Part shown: piece after piece, positions 24,455 through 31,964 of the stretch
Layout: each line of letters starts with the position of its first letter
Numbering within the stretch: position 1 is the first letter of the stretch
From: Bacteroidia bacterium
GTDB taxonomy: Bacteria > Bacteroidota > Bacteroidia > J057 > JADKCL01
Assembly: GCA_020635905.1 (NCBI GenBank)
Contig: JACJYV010000001.1
Location: 248,001-312,000 of the forward strand
DNA length: 64,000 bases
Direction: 5' to 3'
Made by a program: the position numbers and the translations under genes
Notes under the pieces: generated by a model
Told to the model about the DNA's origin: nothing
Seen by the model: the letters and a program-made list of their open reading frames with translations, nothing else
The model's database searches: none

Positions 24455-24632
24455 GTCTGGTCAAAAGGTTTTTGTCCTCTTCTAAAATCCTCTGGAGATT
24501 TCCTGAACGGGTTAAATTTCCTTCAGTCCTTCCCTCTGTCTCTCTCAAAAATTCAAGAATTTTAAGCAGGGTTTCCTCTGGCATTTTCTCCAGGTTGGCG
24601 CAAATTTCGCTTATCAATTCTTGTCTGGACAT
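24444..24632 (-). CDS. Small hypothetical protein
   Basis: 62 aa, helical and charged: LISEICANLEKMPEETLLKILEFLRE resembles the N-terminal helix pair seen in many small antitoxin-like proteins of Bacteroidota and cyanobacteria, and the end ILEEDKNLLTRLAK fits the same style. No toxin gene follows directly, only an overlapping short frame (24311-24454). It is 240 bp from the VapC-like gene. Function unknown. Confidence 0.5.
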   Translation of the reverse strand: MSRQELISEICANLEKMPEETLLKILEFLRETEGRTEGNLTRSGNLQRILEEDKNLLTRLAK

Positions 24633-24871
24633 CTTTTTACTTTTCTTAAAGATAAGGAATTCACCTGAATGGAAACGGATTACTTATTCAAATCATTACC
24701 CTAAGGTATTTGAAAGTCATCACCACCGCTTAGAAGTGGATTTGAATCCTGATTTTTTGAATGTATAAGTTTTTCTCCGTTGGAAAGGTTTTTTGGCGAC
24801 TGCCCACCAGATCAGGACGGCGGTGAGAACGATGGAAGGGATTAACCAATAAATCATGATTCAGGTATATG

Positions 24872-25297
24872 TTATTCAAAATGGTGAGAAATATCATTCT
24901 CTTTGGTCCAATCTTCAATTGGCAGGCCCTCCCAGTTCTGGAAATGACGAACATTACTCGTGACCATTACCAATCCATTTGTAACTGCCGTGGCACCAAT
25001 CAACAAATCAAACTCGTCAATTGTCTTGCCTGATTTTCTCAATTTGGCCTTTTCCTTTCCATAAGATTCCAAAGAGTTGATTACTGGCAGAATTACCAAA
25101 TATTCCCTGAAATCATTCACTGCCTTCAGGTGCTTTTCAGGATTGGAACTATTTTCCGCCCCAAAAATTAATTCTGCCAGAGTGATTTCAGAGATAAAGC
25201 AATTTTCGACTCCTGCTTCCCTGATTTTTAGATCAATTCCATGCTTTCCCCGCAAGAAAAAAATGCAGATACTGGTATCGAGCAGGTATTTAGTCAA
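24872..25297 (-). CDS. PIN-domain toxin (VapC family)
   Basis: 141 aa if read from the TTG at 25297, whose bases overlap the antitoxin stop codon; an ATG at 25345 would add 16 residues that lie inside the antitoxin gene. PIN fold: KYLLDTSICIFFLRGK at the start gives the first Asp, SEITLAELIFGAE the conserved Glu, and DEFDLLIGATAVTNGLVMVTSN the later acidic pair, ending with HFQNWEGLPIEDW. These are the metal-binding residues of VapC ribonucleases, which cleave tRNA or rRNA. Coupled to the gene just upstream, so a type II toxin-antitoxin pair. Confidence 0.88.
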   Translation of the reverse strand: MTKYLLDTSICIFFLRGKHGIDLKIREAGVENCFISEITLAELIFGAENSSNPEKHLKAVNDFREYLVILPVINSLESYGKEKAKLRKSGKTIDEFDLLIGATAVTNGLVMVTSNVRHFQNWEGLPIEDWTKENDISHHFE

Positions 25298-25529
25298 AGC
25301 TATCAACCTGACGATTAAAGTTCCTTGAATTCCTGATTTCCTCAATCATTTCTTCGGCTGATTTTTCATCCTCAAAGGCCCCGTAAAGATCATAAAAGTC
25401 TTTAATCCCAGACTCCTTTCTCTCTTTCATAGAATCGGCCAAACGGGAAATTATCTCCAGCTTGCTCTCATTTCCTAATTTTCCAAGAAGCTCAAGGTAC
25501 GATTCAATAAGGACCTGATTTGTATTCAT
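25290..25529 (-). CDS. VapB-like antitoxin of the PIN toxin
   Basis: 79 aa from the ATG at 25529 (MNTNQVLIESYLELLGKL); a TTG at 25562 would add 11 residues. Typical C-terminal motif YGAFEDEKSAEEMIEEIRNSRNFNRQV, widely found in Bacteroidota antitoxins paired with PIN-domain toxins; this tail wraps and blocks the toxin. The N-terminal helices probably form the dimer. Its TAA overlaps the start of the toxin gene, so the two are translationally coupled. Confidence 0.85.
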   Translation of the reverse strand: MNTNQVLIESYLELLGKLGNESKLEIISRLADSMKERKESGIKDFYDLYGAFEDEKSAEEMIEEIRNSRNFNRQVDSFD

Positions 25530-25618
25530 GACTATGGAAATTATTCTTTGAAACGAATTCAACCTATAATTTAGTAAAAACCTGCCAATCTTTATTACGG
25601 CAGAAAGACTTTATCACC

Positions 25619-26671
25619 CTACCTGAAATCCACATCCTCCTTCAACGGATTCACCATCAGTCCCGAAATGGCGTCCATGATAGGGGTATTGCGGTAAAGG
25701 ATGTGGAAGAAACTGTTAATCAGGGGGGTGTAAATTTTGTAATGGAGGGAAAGACCGTAAGCCAGGCGAATCGTATTCACCCCCTCGGCCACTTCGTCCA
25801 TGGATTCGATCACCTGCTCCAGGCTCTCGCCTTTCGCCAGACGCATCCCCAGGGAATAATTGCGGCTCAACGGACTTGAGCAGGTAGCCACCAGGTCGCC
25901 GATGCCGGCCAGGCCCATGAATGCATTTCGGTCGCTGCCAAAGATTTCGGCTACCCGCATCAGTTCGCGCCAGCCGCGGGTAATCATGAGCGCCCGGGCA
26001 TTTTCACCCAATTCCAACCCAGAAACCATTCCCGAACCAATGGCCAGAATATTTTTCAAAACTCCCGCCATTTCCACTCCCCGCAGGTCCTTGTTTTCAT
26101 ACACCCGAAATCGTGCGCTGCCAATGGCCTGAATGCCTTTCTTAATGACTTCATCAAAACGACTTGCAATCACAGAGCCCGCAGGCAGGCCTTTGGCCAG
26201 CTCTTTGGACAGATTGGGGCCGGCCAATACACCCACCCGTACCACCACGCTTTCCTCTCGAATCACTTCGCTCATGGTTTTGACGTGAGCCCGGTCCAGA
26301 GGTTCGCCATCCTTCCAGTCACCCGGCAGTTGCAGGTCCAGGCCCTTGGTGCCGTGAATCAGCAGGTGGCGCGGCGTGAGGAAAGGGGAAAAGTCGCGCA
26401 TCATGGCCCGGAAATTTTTCGAAGGCACCATGGGAAATATCAGGGTGCAATTGCGCCCAATGTCCTCAGGATCGTTGACCAGGGTCACATTCTCATGAAT
26501 CTTAACCCCTTTGCTTTCCCCGTTGGCCAGCATTTTTTCCATCACGTCAGCCCGGCGCACATAAAGCAGCACCTTTCCATTAATAGCCAGCAGGTTGGCA
26601 ATGGCCATTCCAAAACTGCCCGCTCCAATGACGCCAACGGGCTGCCCCTCAGTAGATTGCTTCAAGTCCAT
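25619..26671 (-). CDS. gpsA: Glycerol-3-phosphate dehydrogenase [NAD(P)+]
   Basis: 350 aa. Reduces dihydroxyacetone phosphate to sn-glycerol 3-phosphate, the backbone for phospholipids. Cofactor loop GVIGAGSFGMAIANLLA (about 13-29), FPMVPSKNFR in the middle, GVLAGPNLSKELAKG (about 148-162), and the catalytic lysine in EMAGVLKNILAIGSGM (about 204-219), followed by GLAGIGDLVATCSSPLSRN. The ATG at 26671 lies inside the end of the acyltransferase gene (23-bp overlap), so the enzyme that makes G3P is coupled to one that probably uses it. Confidence 0.95.
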   Translation of the reverse strand: MDLKQSTEGQPVGVIGAGSFGMAIANLLAINGKVLLYVRRADVMEKMLANGESKGVKIHENVTLVNDPEDIGRNCTLIFPMVPSKNFRAMMRDFSPFLTPRHLLIHGTKGLDLQLPGDWKDGEPLDRAHVKTMSEVIREESVVVRVGVLAGPNLSKELAKGLPAGSVIASRFDEVIKKGIQAIGSARFRVYENKDLRGVEMAGVLKNILAIGSGMVSGLELGENARALMITRGWRELMRVAEIFGSDRNAFMGLAGIGDLVATCSSPLSRNYSLGMRLAKGESLEQVIESMDEVAEGVNTIRLAYGLSLHYKIYTPLINSFFHILYRNTPIMDAISGLMVNPLKEDVDFR

Positions 26672-28358
26672 AGCCCGTCAGTCGGTTGTGATAAAAGTAA
26701 AGTACCTTCAGGTTTTCGGAAACGATAAACCCGTCCTTGTCCTGCTTCAGGGGCGAAGTCGGGTGATAAACCCCCAGATTTTGCAATCCGTGCTGCATGA
26801 TTTCGCCCAGGTCCTGATCGAGGTGATCAGCCAGATTCACCTTCCCCTCTTCTTTGAGGGAACGGAGGTATTCAAGTTTCGTAGCCAGATCGGCCTGCAA
26901 TTCCGCAGCTGAAATTCTTAATTCTTCCACAGGAAGAGCCAGCAACTCATAAAGGTCCTGGTTAGGATGTTGCCGTTTGAAGATCTGGAAGGCAGAAAAA
27001 GCCACCAAATGGCTTGAAAAGACCACATTGATCTCGTAAAATTTCTTCAAAACCTCCTCACCCAACATGCGGGTATATTCGCTGTCGCGCTGGTGATCCT
27101 GCTTCAGTTTGCCATCTGAAAAGTAATAATCTGCGATATCCACAGGACGTCCCTGGTGGTCGAAACTGTGTCCGCCTGCATCCACTTCGTTGCCAAACAG
27201 GTCCATGGGTTTACCAAAAGAAAGCACCAGTTCGGAGCCGCTTTTGAAGAATTTCCACAAAAAGGAAATATTCTTGGTCACACTGCCAAAATCGTCATTC
27301 AAAAGCACGGATTTTTCTTTGCCCTCCTGCTTAAGGTGCTGGTCGATCAGGTTTTGGGCTTCGAGCACAAAGTGGTAATTGATCACCAGGGGCACGACAA
27401 ATATCTTGCGATAATCGTCTGAATCCTGCTTGATCAGGCGGCGTTGGGCTTCCAGAGCCGTGCCCAATAACCCCAACTTAAGGTGCTTTTCAATCGAGCC
27501 GTTGCGGGAACGGGTGCCTCCCGGAAAAAACAGGGTATGACATCCCCGTTCGATGATTTCCTGGGTATAAAGTTTGAGGGTATCGAGGTAAATTTTATTC
27601 TTCTTGCGGCGATCCACCCGAAAAGCCCCCAGACGACTCATGAAATAAGAAAGTACAGGGTGGCCAAACAGATTGATTCCTGCGCCGTAGGTAAAAGCGG
27701 GCAGCCCGAGGGCATCAATGCACCAGCCCAGGGCCAGGGAATCGAGGTTGCTGAAATGGGTGGGCAGCAGGAGAATCGTGCCTTTGGTGACCAGGGTGCG
27801 GATGATATCCACGTCCCCCACCAGCTGAATTTTCTCCCGCAAGCGTCTTTTGGGATGAAATCCGCCCCGCAAAAAGCCTTCTGAGGCGTAATTGAAAAGG
27901 CGGGCAAAGCCAATGTCCGTGACCCGCTTGGCAAAGCGGAAAGTCCCAATTTTGAAATCGCCTGCGATTTCAGAACTGTAACGCACCAGAATTTTATCCA
28001 GGAGTTTTTTGAAACCAGCCTCGGCCTCAGCCGGGTTCAGATTGGGATCAGAATACTTTTGGATGCCGTTGCGAATGCTTTTCCAGAAGTCTTTGTCGTC
28101 TTTGGGATCGCTTTTCCAGGGAATATCCCGCATCCTGATCTTTTCCTGGTAATAAGCTTCTGCCACCAGGTCGCGCAGGTCGCTGGCCTCGCTCACGCCC
28201 TTGAGCAGGGCGGCGCGGCTGGATTCTGTCACGGATTCGATCAGCTTTTGACGAATAAGCCCAAGGCGATAGATCGCCCAGGAACGGATATCCGGCAATA
28301 CTGGCTCAAAAAGCCCCTCCTTGCCCAGTTTATGGATAAAATCTTCTTCTTTCGCCAT
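26649..28358 (-). CDS. PlsB-like glycerol-3-phosphate/1-acylglycerol-3-phosphate acyltransferase
   Basis: 569 aa. The acyltransferase core is in the middle: block I HFSNLDSLAL (HX4D, about residues 202-211), block II GAFRVDRRKKNKIY (about 249-262), block III FFPGGTRSRNGSIEKHLKLG (about 284-303) and a block IV-like VPLVINYHFVLEA (about 328-340). It is flanked by helical N- and C-terminal regions of unknown role, similar in size to GPAT-type proteins rather than to the 240-aa PlsC. Probably acylates G3P or lysophosphatidate. It overlaps gpsA by 23 bp. With PlsY nearby, the genome may have two routes for the first acylation. Confidence 0.85.
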   Translation of the reverse strand: MAKEEDFIHKLGKEGLFEPVLPDIRSWAIYRLGLIRQKLIESVTESSRAALLKGVSEASDLRDLVAEAYYQEKIRMRDIPWKSDPKDDKDFWKSIRNGIQKYSDPNLNPAEAEAGFKKLLDKILVRYSSEIAGDFKIGTFRFAKRVTDIGFARLFNYASEGFLRGGFHPKRRLREKIQLVGDVDIIRTLVTKGTILLLPTHFSNLDSLALGWCIDALGLPAFTYGAGINLFGHPVLSYFMSRLGAFRVDRRKKNKIYLDTLKLYTQEIIERGCHTLFFPGGTRSRNGSIEKHLKLGLLGTALEAQRRLIKQDSDDYRKIFVVPLVINYHFVLEAQNLIDQHLKQEGKEKSVLLNDDFGSVTKNISFLWKFFKSGSELVLSFGKPMDLFGNEVDAGGHSFDHQGRPVDIADYYFSDGKLKQDHQRDSEYTRMLGEEVLKKFYEINVVFSSHLVAFSAFQIFKRQHPNQDLYELLALPVEELRISAAELQADLATKLEYLRSLKEEGKVNLADHLDQDLGEIMQHGLQNLGVYHPTSPLKQDKDGFIVSENLKVLYFYHNRLTGYGLEAIY

Positions 28359-28377
28359 GCAGAATCCCGGTTGCTGC

Positions 28378-29658
28378 TTAGTGGAAAATCAGCTTTTCCG
28401 TGGCCACTTTGCCTTCGCTTTCCACTCTGATCAGGTAAATGCCCGCTGAAAGTTCGCCTTTGGGTATAACCACACTGGGGGTAGTCATGTGAATTTTTCG
28501 CAAAATTCTCCCCTGAAAATCCAGCAGGCTGACTTCGGCTTCATTTACACCTTCAGGCAGACGCAGGCGCGCACTCTCCCCGGCAGGATTGGGATAAACT
28601 TCCATTTGTGAAAGGGGATTATCCTCAACTCCTACTGAAACGGGCACATAGGCACAGGTAAAATTACCGCTGCCGCACACGTGTTTGGCCAGCCAGGGCA
28701 CCGCCAGATTCAGGGTAGTGTCTGTATAGGCAGCATTGCCCACGTATGGCACGTGACCACCGTTTTTGAAGGTGTAAAGGCAATTGTCCATGCCGAGATT
28801 TGCAGCGCGGATGTGGATGGAATGGCTTCCGTCCACTTCCATCAGGGGATAAAATCCCGAAAGTACAATTACTGCCGTCCCGTAGGGAACGGTGCCGTCA
28901 GAGGTGCCGTGAAAGCTGATAATGGGCACATCGCCTGCCTTCATCCAGGAGGTATCGCCGATGGCACCCGAGTAATTGACCACTCCCTGAATGGCAGAAG
29001 AGTAACCCGGATTGCCGCTGTGTCCCTCGATCCCGCCGCCCATGCCGGCTTTGGTGGTGTCGATGCCGGGAGGCAGTTGGGAGATATCTTCCAGGTAAGC
29101 CAGGTGAATGCCAATGAAGGCCCCGGCTGAAGAGCCCATGAAGTAAATGCGATTGGTATCAATGCCGTAGGGATTGCCGTTGGCGGCTGATTTGTAAAAG
29201 AAGCGAATGGCGGCGCGGGCGTCCTGCACAGCTCTTACCACTGCTTCCATGGCGTTGGAGGAGTCGGGCCCGGGAAAGGGAAATCCGTCCATGCCGAGGC
29301 GATATTCTATGGAAGCGCATACATAGCCCCGTTTGGAAAAGGTTTCTGCCATGGGCTTGATATCTGCCTGGGTTTTATCCCCAAACAAAAAACTGCCCCC
29401 GTGAGCCATCACAATCAGGGGACGGTTGGTTTCAGAATCGTTGGACGGGGAATAAATATCCATTTCCAGGCTTTGGGTGGTTCCCTGGTAATTTTTATTC
29501 GACCCGTAGGTCACATCAGACTGAAGGGTATAATTGGAAAAAACTTCCTGATAGTAACGGGATCCATCACATTCGGCCTGGGCAAACAGGCTGGATTGGT
29601 TAAGCAAAAGGGCTGTAAGGGCCAAAACAGCATAGAAGTATCGCATATTTTTTCTCAT
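28378..29658 (-). CDS. T9SS-secreted alpha/beta-hydrolase (esterase-like)
   Basis: 426 aa from the ATG at 29658; an ATG at 29646 is an alternative and a TTG at 29670 is less likely. Signal peptide to about residue 27 (LFAQ). Esterase fold: oxyanion motif AHGGSF, nucleophile Ser in GSSAG (about 175-179), acid Asp in HGTSDGTVPYG and His in FKNGGHVPYV, so the triad is complete. The last 85 residues are a T9SS type A sorting domain beginning VYPNPAGESARLRLPEG and ending GIYLIRVESEGKV. It would act outside the cell on esters, perhaps of polysaccharides or lipids; the substrate is unknown. Confidence 0.9.
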   Translation of the reverse strand: MRKNMRYFYAVLALTALLLNQSSLFAQAECDGSRYYQEVFSNYTLQSDVTYGSNKNYQGTTQSLEMDIYSPSNDSETNRPLIVMAHGGSFLFGDKTQADIKPMAETFSKRGYVCASIEYRLGMDGFPFPGPDSSNAMEAVVRAVQDARAAIRFFYKSAANGNPYGIDTNRIYFMGSSAGAFIGIHLAYLEDISQLPPGIDTTKAGMGGGIEGHSGNPGYSSAIQGVVNYSGAIGDTSWMKAGDVPIISFHGTSDGTVPYGTAVIVLSGFYPLMEVDGSHSIHIRAANLGMDNCLYTFKNGGHVPYVGNAAYTDTTLNLAVPWLAKHVCGSGNFTCAYVPVSVGVEDNPLSQMEVYPNPAGESARLRLPEGVNEAEVSLLDFQGRILRKIHMTTPSVVIPKGELSAGIYLIRVESEGKVATEKLIFH

Positions 29659-30120
29659 TAAGATTGACAAACCACAGCCAATTTACAAAAAGCACATTCC
29701 CTAAAAAAGAAAAAAGGCCTCCCGTCCGGAGAGGCCAATTTTCAAAGAAAATTTCAAAGGTTACTCGTATAAGTTTTGGTGTCTTTACGAGACGTTTTGG
29801 CTGTGTAAAGAACGTTGACTGTTTTAAAGTAGGCTTAAGTATAAACTTCAGGTACAAATATGTTGATTACCCCAAAGGTGCCCCACAGCCCTTATCAACA
29901 GGATTTAAGACCCCGTAACAGGAATGAACACTATTCTGGACAAATTTACCCATCCAACGCTCATAATTGATCAGAATTAAGCTCCAAATGCATTCTGGGA
30001 ACCACTTACAACGATATTTTCCGCTAAAATTCCCTTAAATTGAATCTTGCCGCCCTTCATTTTTGGCACCCGAATTGAAGGGTAGAGGGAAACTTATTAT
30101 TCATTAAAAAATAATTGGTC
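29659..30120. other. 462-bp divergent intergenic region
   Basis: Between the esterase (minus) and a lipoprotein gene (plus). It holds a terminator-like hairpin on the minus strand (29716-29736), a CTCGTA/TACGAG inverted pair (29764-29769 and 29786-29791) with a nearby repeat of GTTTTGG, and a near-match to the minus-strand -7 box (CATATTTG, about 29858-29865). The set could mark a small RNA of about 140 nt read on the minus strand. No protein-coding frame looks real. Confidence 0.4.
29716..29736 (-). terminator. Terminator-like hairpin upstream of the esterase (no gene before it)
   Basis: GGCCTC (29716-29721) and GAGGCC (29731-29736) with an inner CC/GG pair. On the minus strand a run TTTTTTCTTTTTT follows. 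It lies about 57 bp before the esterase start. Confidence 0.6.
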
Positions 30121-30999
30121 ATGAAAAAATTACTCTTCCCCCTCCTTCTCCTTGCCGTCGTGGCGACCTCCTGTAAAAATCAAAAATTCAATTCAAAAAC
30201 AGCGCTTGAGATAACCCAGGACAATAAAGTTCAGCAGGATTATTTCGAATTCTTCAATAATGCCATTGAGGCTGAGGCAGATACAGCAGATGGAACCTGG
30301 AAAATGGGTTTCCACAAAACTGATACCATCATTGGGGTGACAAAATGTGTGACCATTACCTGGGACACAGTTTCTCAGGAAAAAGTGCTGCATTACGGGC
30401 TGGATTCGCTGGGAAATTATGCCAATTGCGAATGCAGTGACGGCCTCAATCGCCGCGGACATGTGGTACTGACTTTTGCCGGAAAATTTTTCGAAGATGG
30501 CGTCACCACCACCGCCACTTTGGAGGATTTCTATGTGGATGACCATAAGGTGACCGGCACCGTGACCGTGGTACACATGGCTCAGAACCAGAATGGAAAC
30601 CCCGAACGGACCATTGATGTGGTCAATGCGAGTGTGACCGCTCCCGACAATTCCTGGACCACCAGCTGGCAACGCTCTCAGGTGCTCGAAATGATCAAAG
30701 GCGCCAACACCCTCTGGTGGCCGTTTGACAATATCTTTAAAGTAACTGAAACAGGCAGCGGGATTGGAAGAAGGGGGGATGACTATACCTACACCACGGT
30801 TACGCCCATTATGATCCGTTGGGATTGCATCAATCTGCTGGTGGATGGCGAGGTGGAACTTACCTCAGGCGACCAGTTTGTGGCTTCCATGGACCTGGAT
30901 CCCATTGGCACCTACGATCCCAATGGCGAAACTCAGCCCTGTGACCTGGCTTTCAGTATTACCACTCCCAATGGGAAAGTGCACCAGTTTTTCTACTGA
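30121..30999 (+). CDS. Hypothetical lipoprotein
   Basis: 292 aa from the ATG at 30121. Lipoprotein signal peptide with lipobox ending VATSC (Cys at about residue 18), so membrane-anchored. The mature part is mostly beta strands and seems to contain two related halves, each with a strand such as VTITWD or IMIRWD followed by a GHVVLTFAG or GEVELTSG segment (about 100-180 and 225-280). Cys residues at CECSDG may bind or bridge. No named family recognised; similar proteins are common in Bacteroidota. Ends at a strong shared terminator. Confidence 0.7.
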   Translation: MKKLLFPLLLLAVVATSCKNQKFNSKTALEITQDNKVQQDYFEFFNNAIEAEADTADGTWKMGFHKTDTIIGVTKCVTITWDTVSQEKVLHYGLDSLGNYANCECSDGLNRRGHVVLTFAGKFFEDGVTTTATLEDFYVDDHKVTGTVTVVHMAQNQNGNPERTIDVVNASVTAPDNSWTTSWQRSQVLEMIKGANTLWWPFDNIFKVTETGSGIGRRGDDYTYTTVTPIMIRWDCINLLVDGEVELTSGDQFVASMDLDPIGTYDPNGETQPCDLAFSITTPNGKVHQFFY

Positions 31000-31020
31000 G
31001 CGCATTATTAAATAACAGAA

Positions 31021-31057
31021 TTACCCGGGAAGGCAACCTTCCCGGGTAATTTTTTTG
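31021..31057. terminator. Strong bidirectional terminator
   Basis: TTACCCGGGAAGG (31021-31033) and CCTTCCCGGGTAA (31037-31049) form a 13-bp stem with a 3-nt loop, followed by eight T on the plus strand. It separates convergent genes ending at 30999 and 31065. Confidence 0.93.
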
Positions 31058-31064
31058 AAGAAAA

Positions 31065-31724
31065 TTATAATTGTTCTTCCTTCCAGCCGTGCTTGCCAAT
31101 CATGGGCACAAACTGAAATTCGTTGAGACGCTGCTGGATAAATTCTTCCTGAGATTTGCGGGTGATTTTCATCATGACTTGGATCTTCAGATCCCCGACG
31201 GGGATCACGAGAATGCCATTGATGGCCAGTTGCTTTTTGAGGGTATCGGGCACGGAAGGGCTGGCCGCGGTGACCAGGATGCGATCGTAGGGATCGTAGG
31301 TTGCCCAGCCGGGTGAGCCATCGCCCCATTTGAGCCTGGGCTTATAACCCAGATCCGTGAGAATGCGCTGAGACTTGACGTGAAGGCTGCGAATCCGCTC
31401 AATGGAAAACACTTTGCACCCCATTTCGCATAAAATGGCCGCCTGATAACCTGAGCCTGTACCAATCTCCAGTACCTTCATACCCGGCTTCAATTCCAGT
31501 AATTCAGACTGACGGGCCACCGTGTAGGGCTGGCTGATGGTCTGACCGTCACCAATGGGCAAAGGCCGGTCGTCGTAGGCTTGCTCTGCAAAGGCGCTTT
31601 CCACAAAGGAATGCCGGGGAACCTTGCCAACGGCAGTCAAAACTCCTTCATCCTGAATCCCTTTTTCGCGCAGGGTTTTCACCAATTTTGCCCGCAGGCC
31701 CTGTAATTTATACGTATCTATCAC
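31065..31724 (-). CDS. pcm: Protein-L-isoaspartate(D-aspartate) O-methyltransferase
   Basis: 219 aa from a GTG at 31724 (VIDTYKLQGLRAKLV), which matches the family start; a TTG at 31751 would add nine residues. Methylates isoaspartyl residues of aged proteins with S-adenosylmethionine, starting their repair. Motif I VLEIGTGSGYQAAIL (about 82-96), the substrate region PRHSFV (about 37-42), YDDRPLPIGDGQTISQPY (about 49-66) and the post-I IERIRSLH are all clear. The C-terminus carries the usual PVG and a Lys-rich tail. It stands alone. Confidence 0.95.
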   Translation of the reverse strand: MIDTYKLQGLRAKLVKTLREKGIQDEGVLTAVGKVPRHSFVESAFAEQAYDDRPLPIGDGQTISQPYTVARQSELLELKPGMKVLEIGTGSGYQAAILCEMGCKVFSIERIRSLHVKSQRILTDLGYKPRLKWGDGSPGWATYDPYDRILVTAASPSVPDTLKKQLAINGILVIPVGDLKIQVMMKITRKSQEEFIQQRLNEFQFVPMIGKHGWKEEQL

Positions 31725-31836
31725 AAACTCTTCAACTGGATTATCCAACAAACTTACGGAAGCAGATTTGATTTTAATACAATTAACAATTCACAAAAAC
31801 TCTATCCGGGCTCCTGAATACAGGGCATTTTTTTAG

Positions 31837-31844
31837 TATATTTG
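31837..31844 (+). promoter_or_regulatory. -7 element for the 1483-aa T9SS gene
   Basis: TATATTTG, a perfect TAnnTTTG box. The start codon is about 120 bp downstream, giving a long leader. No good -33 TTG lies at the expected distance, so confidence is modest. Confidence 0.4.
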
Positions 31845-31964
31845 TACTGGCTCAATTAATGAAAAGCAGGATAATCCCTCTGCATCCCTGTGCACTGCAA
31901 TCTTCCTTTCCTTTGCGCCAAACGAATTGTGTTTTTTTGAATCAAAATCTTATACCCGTTTATC

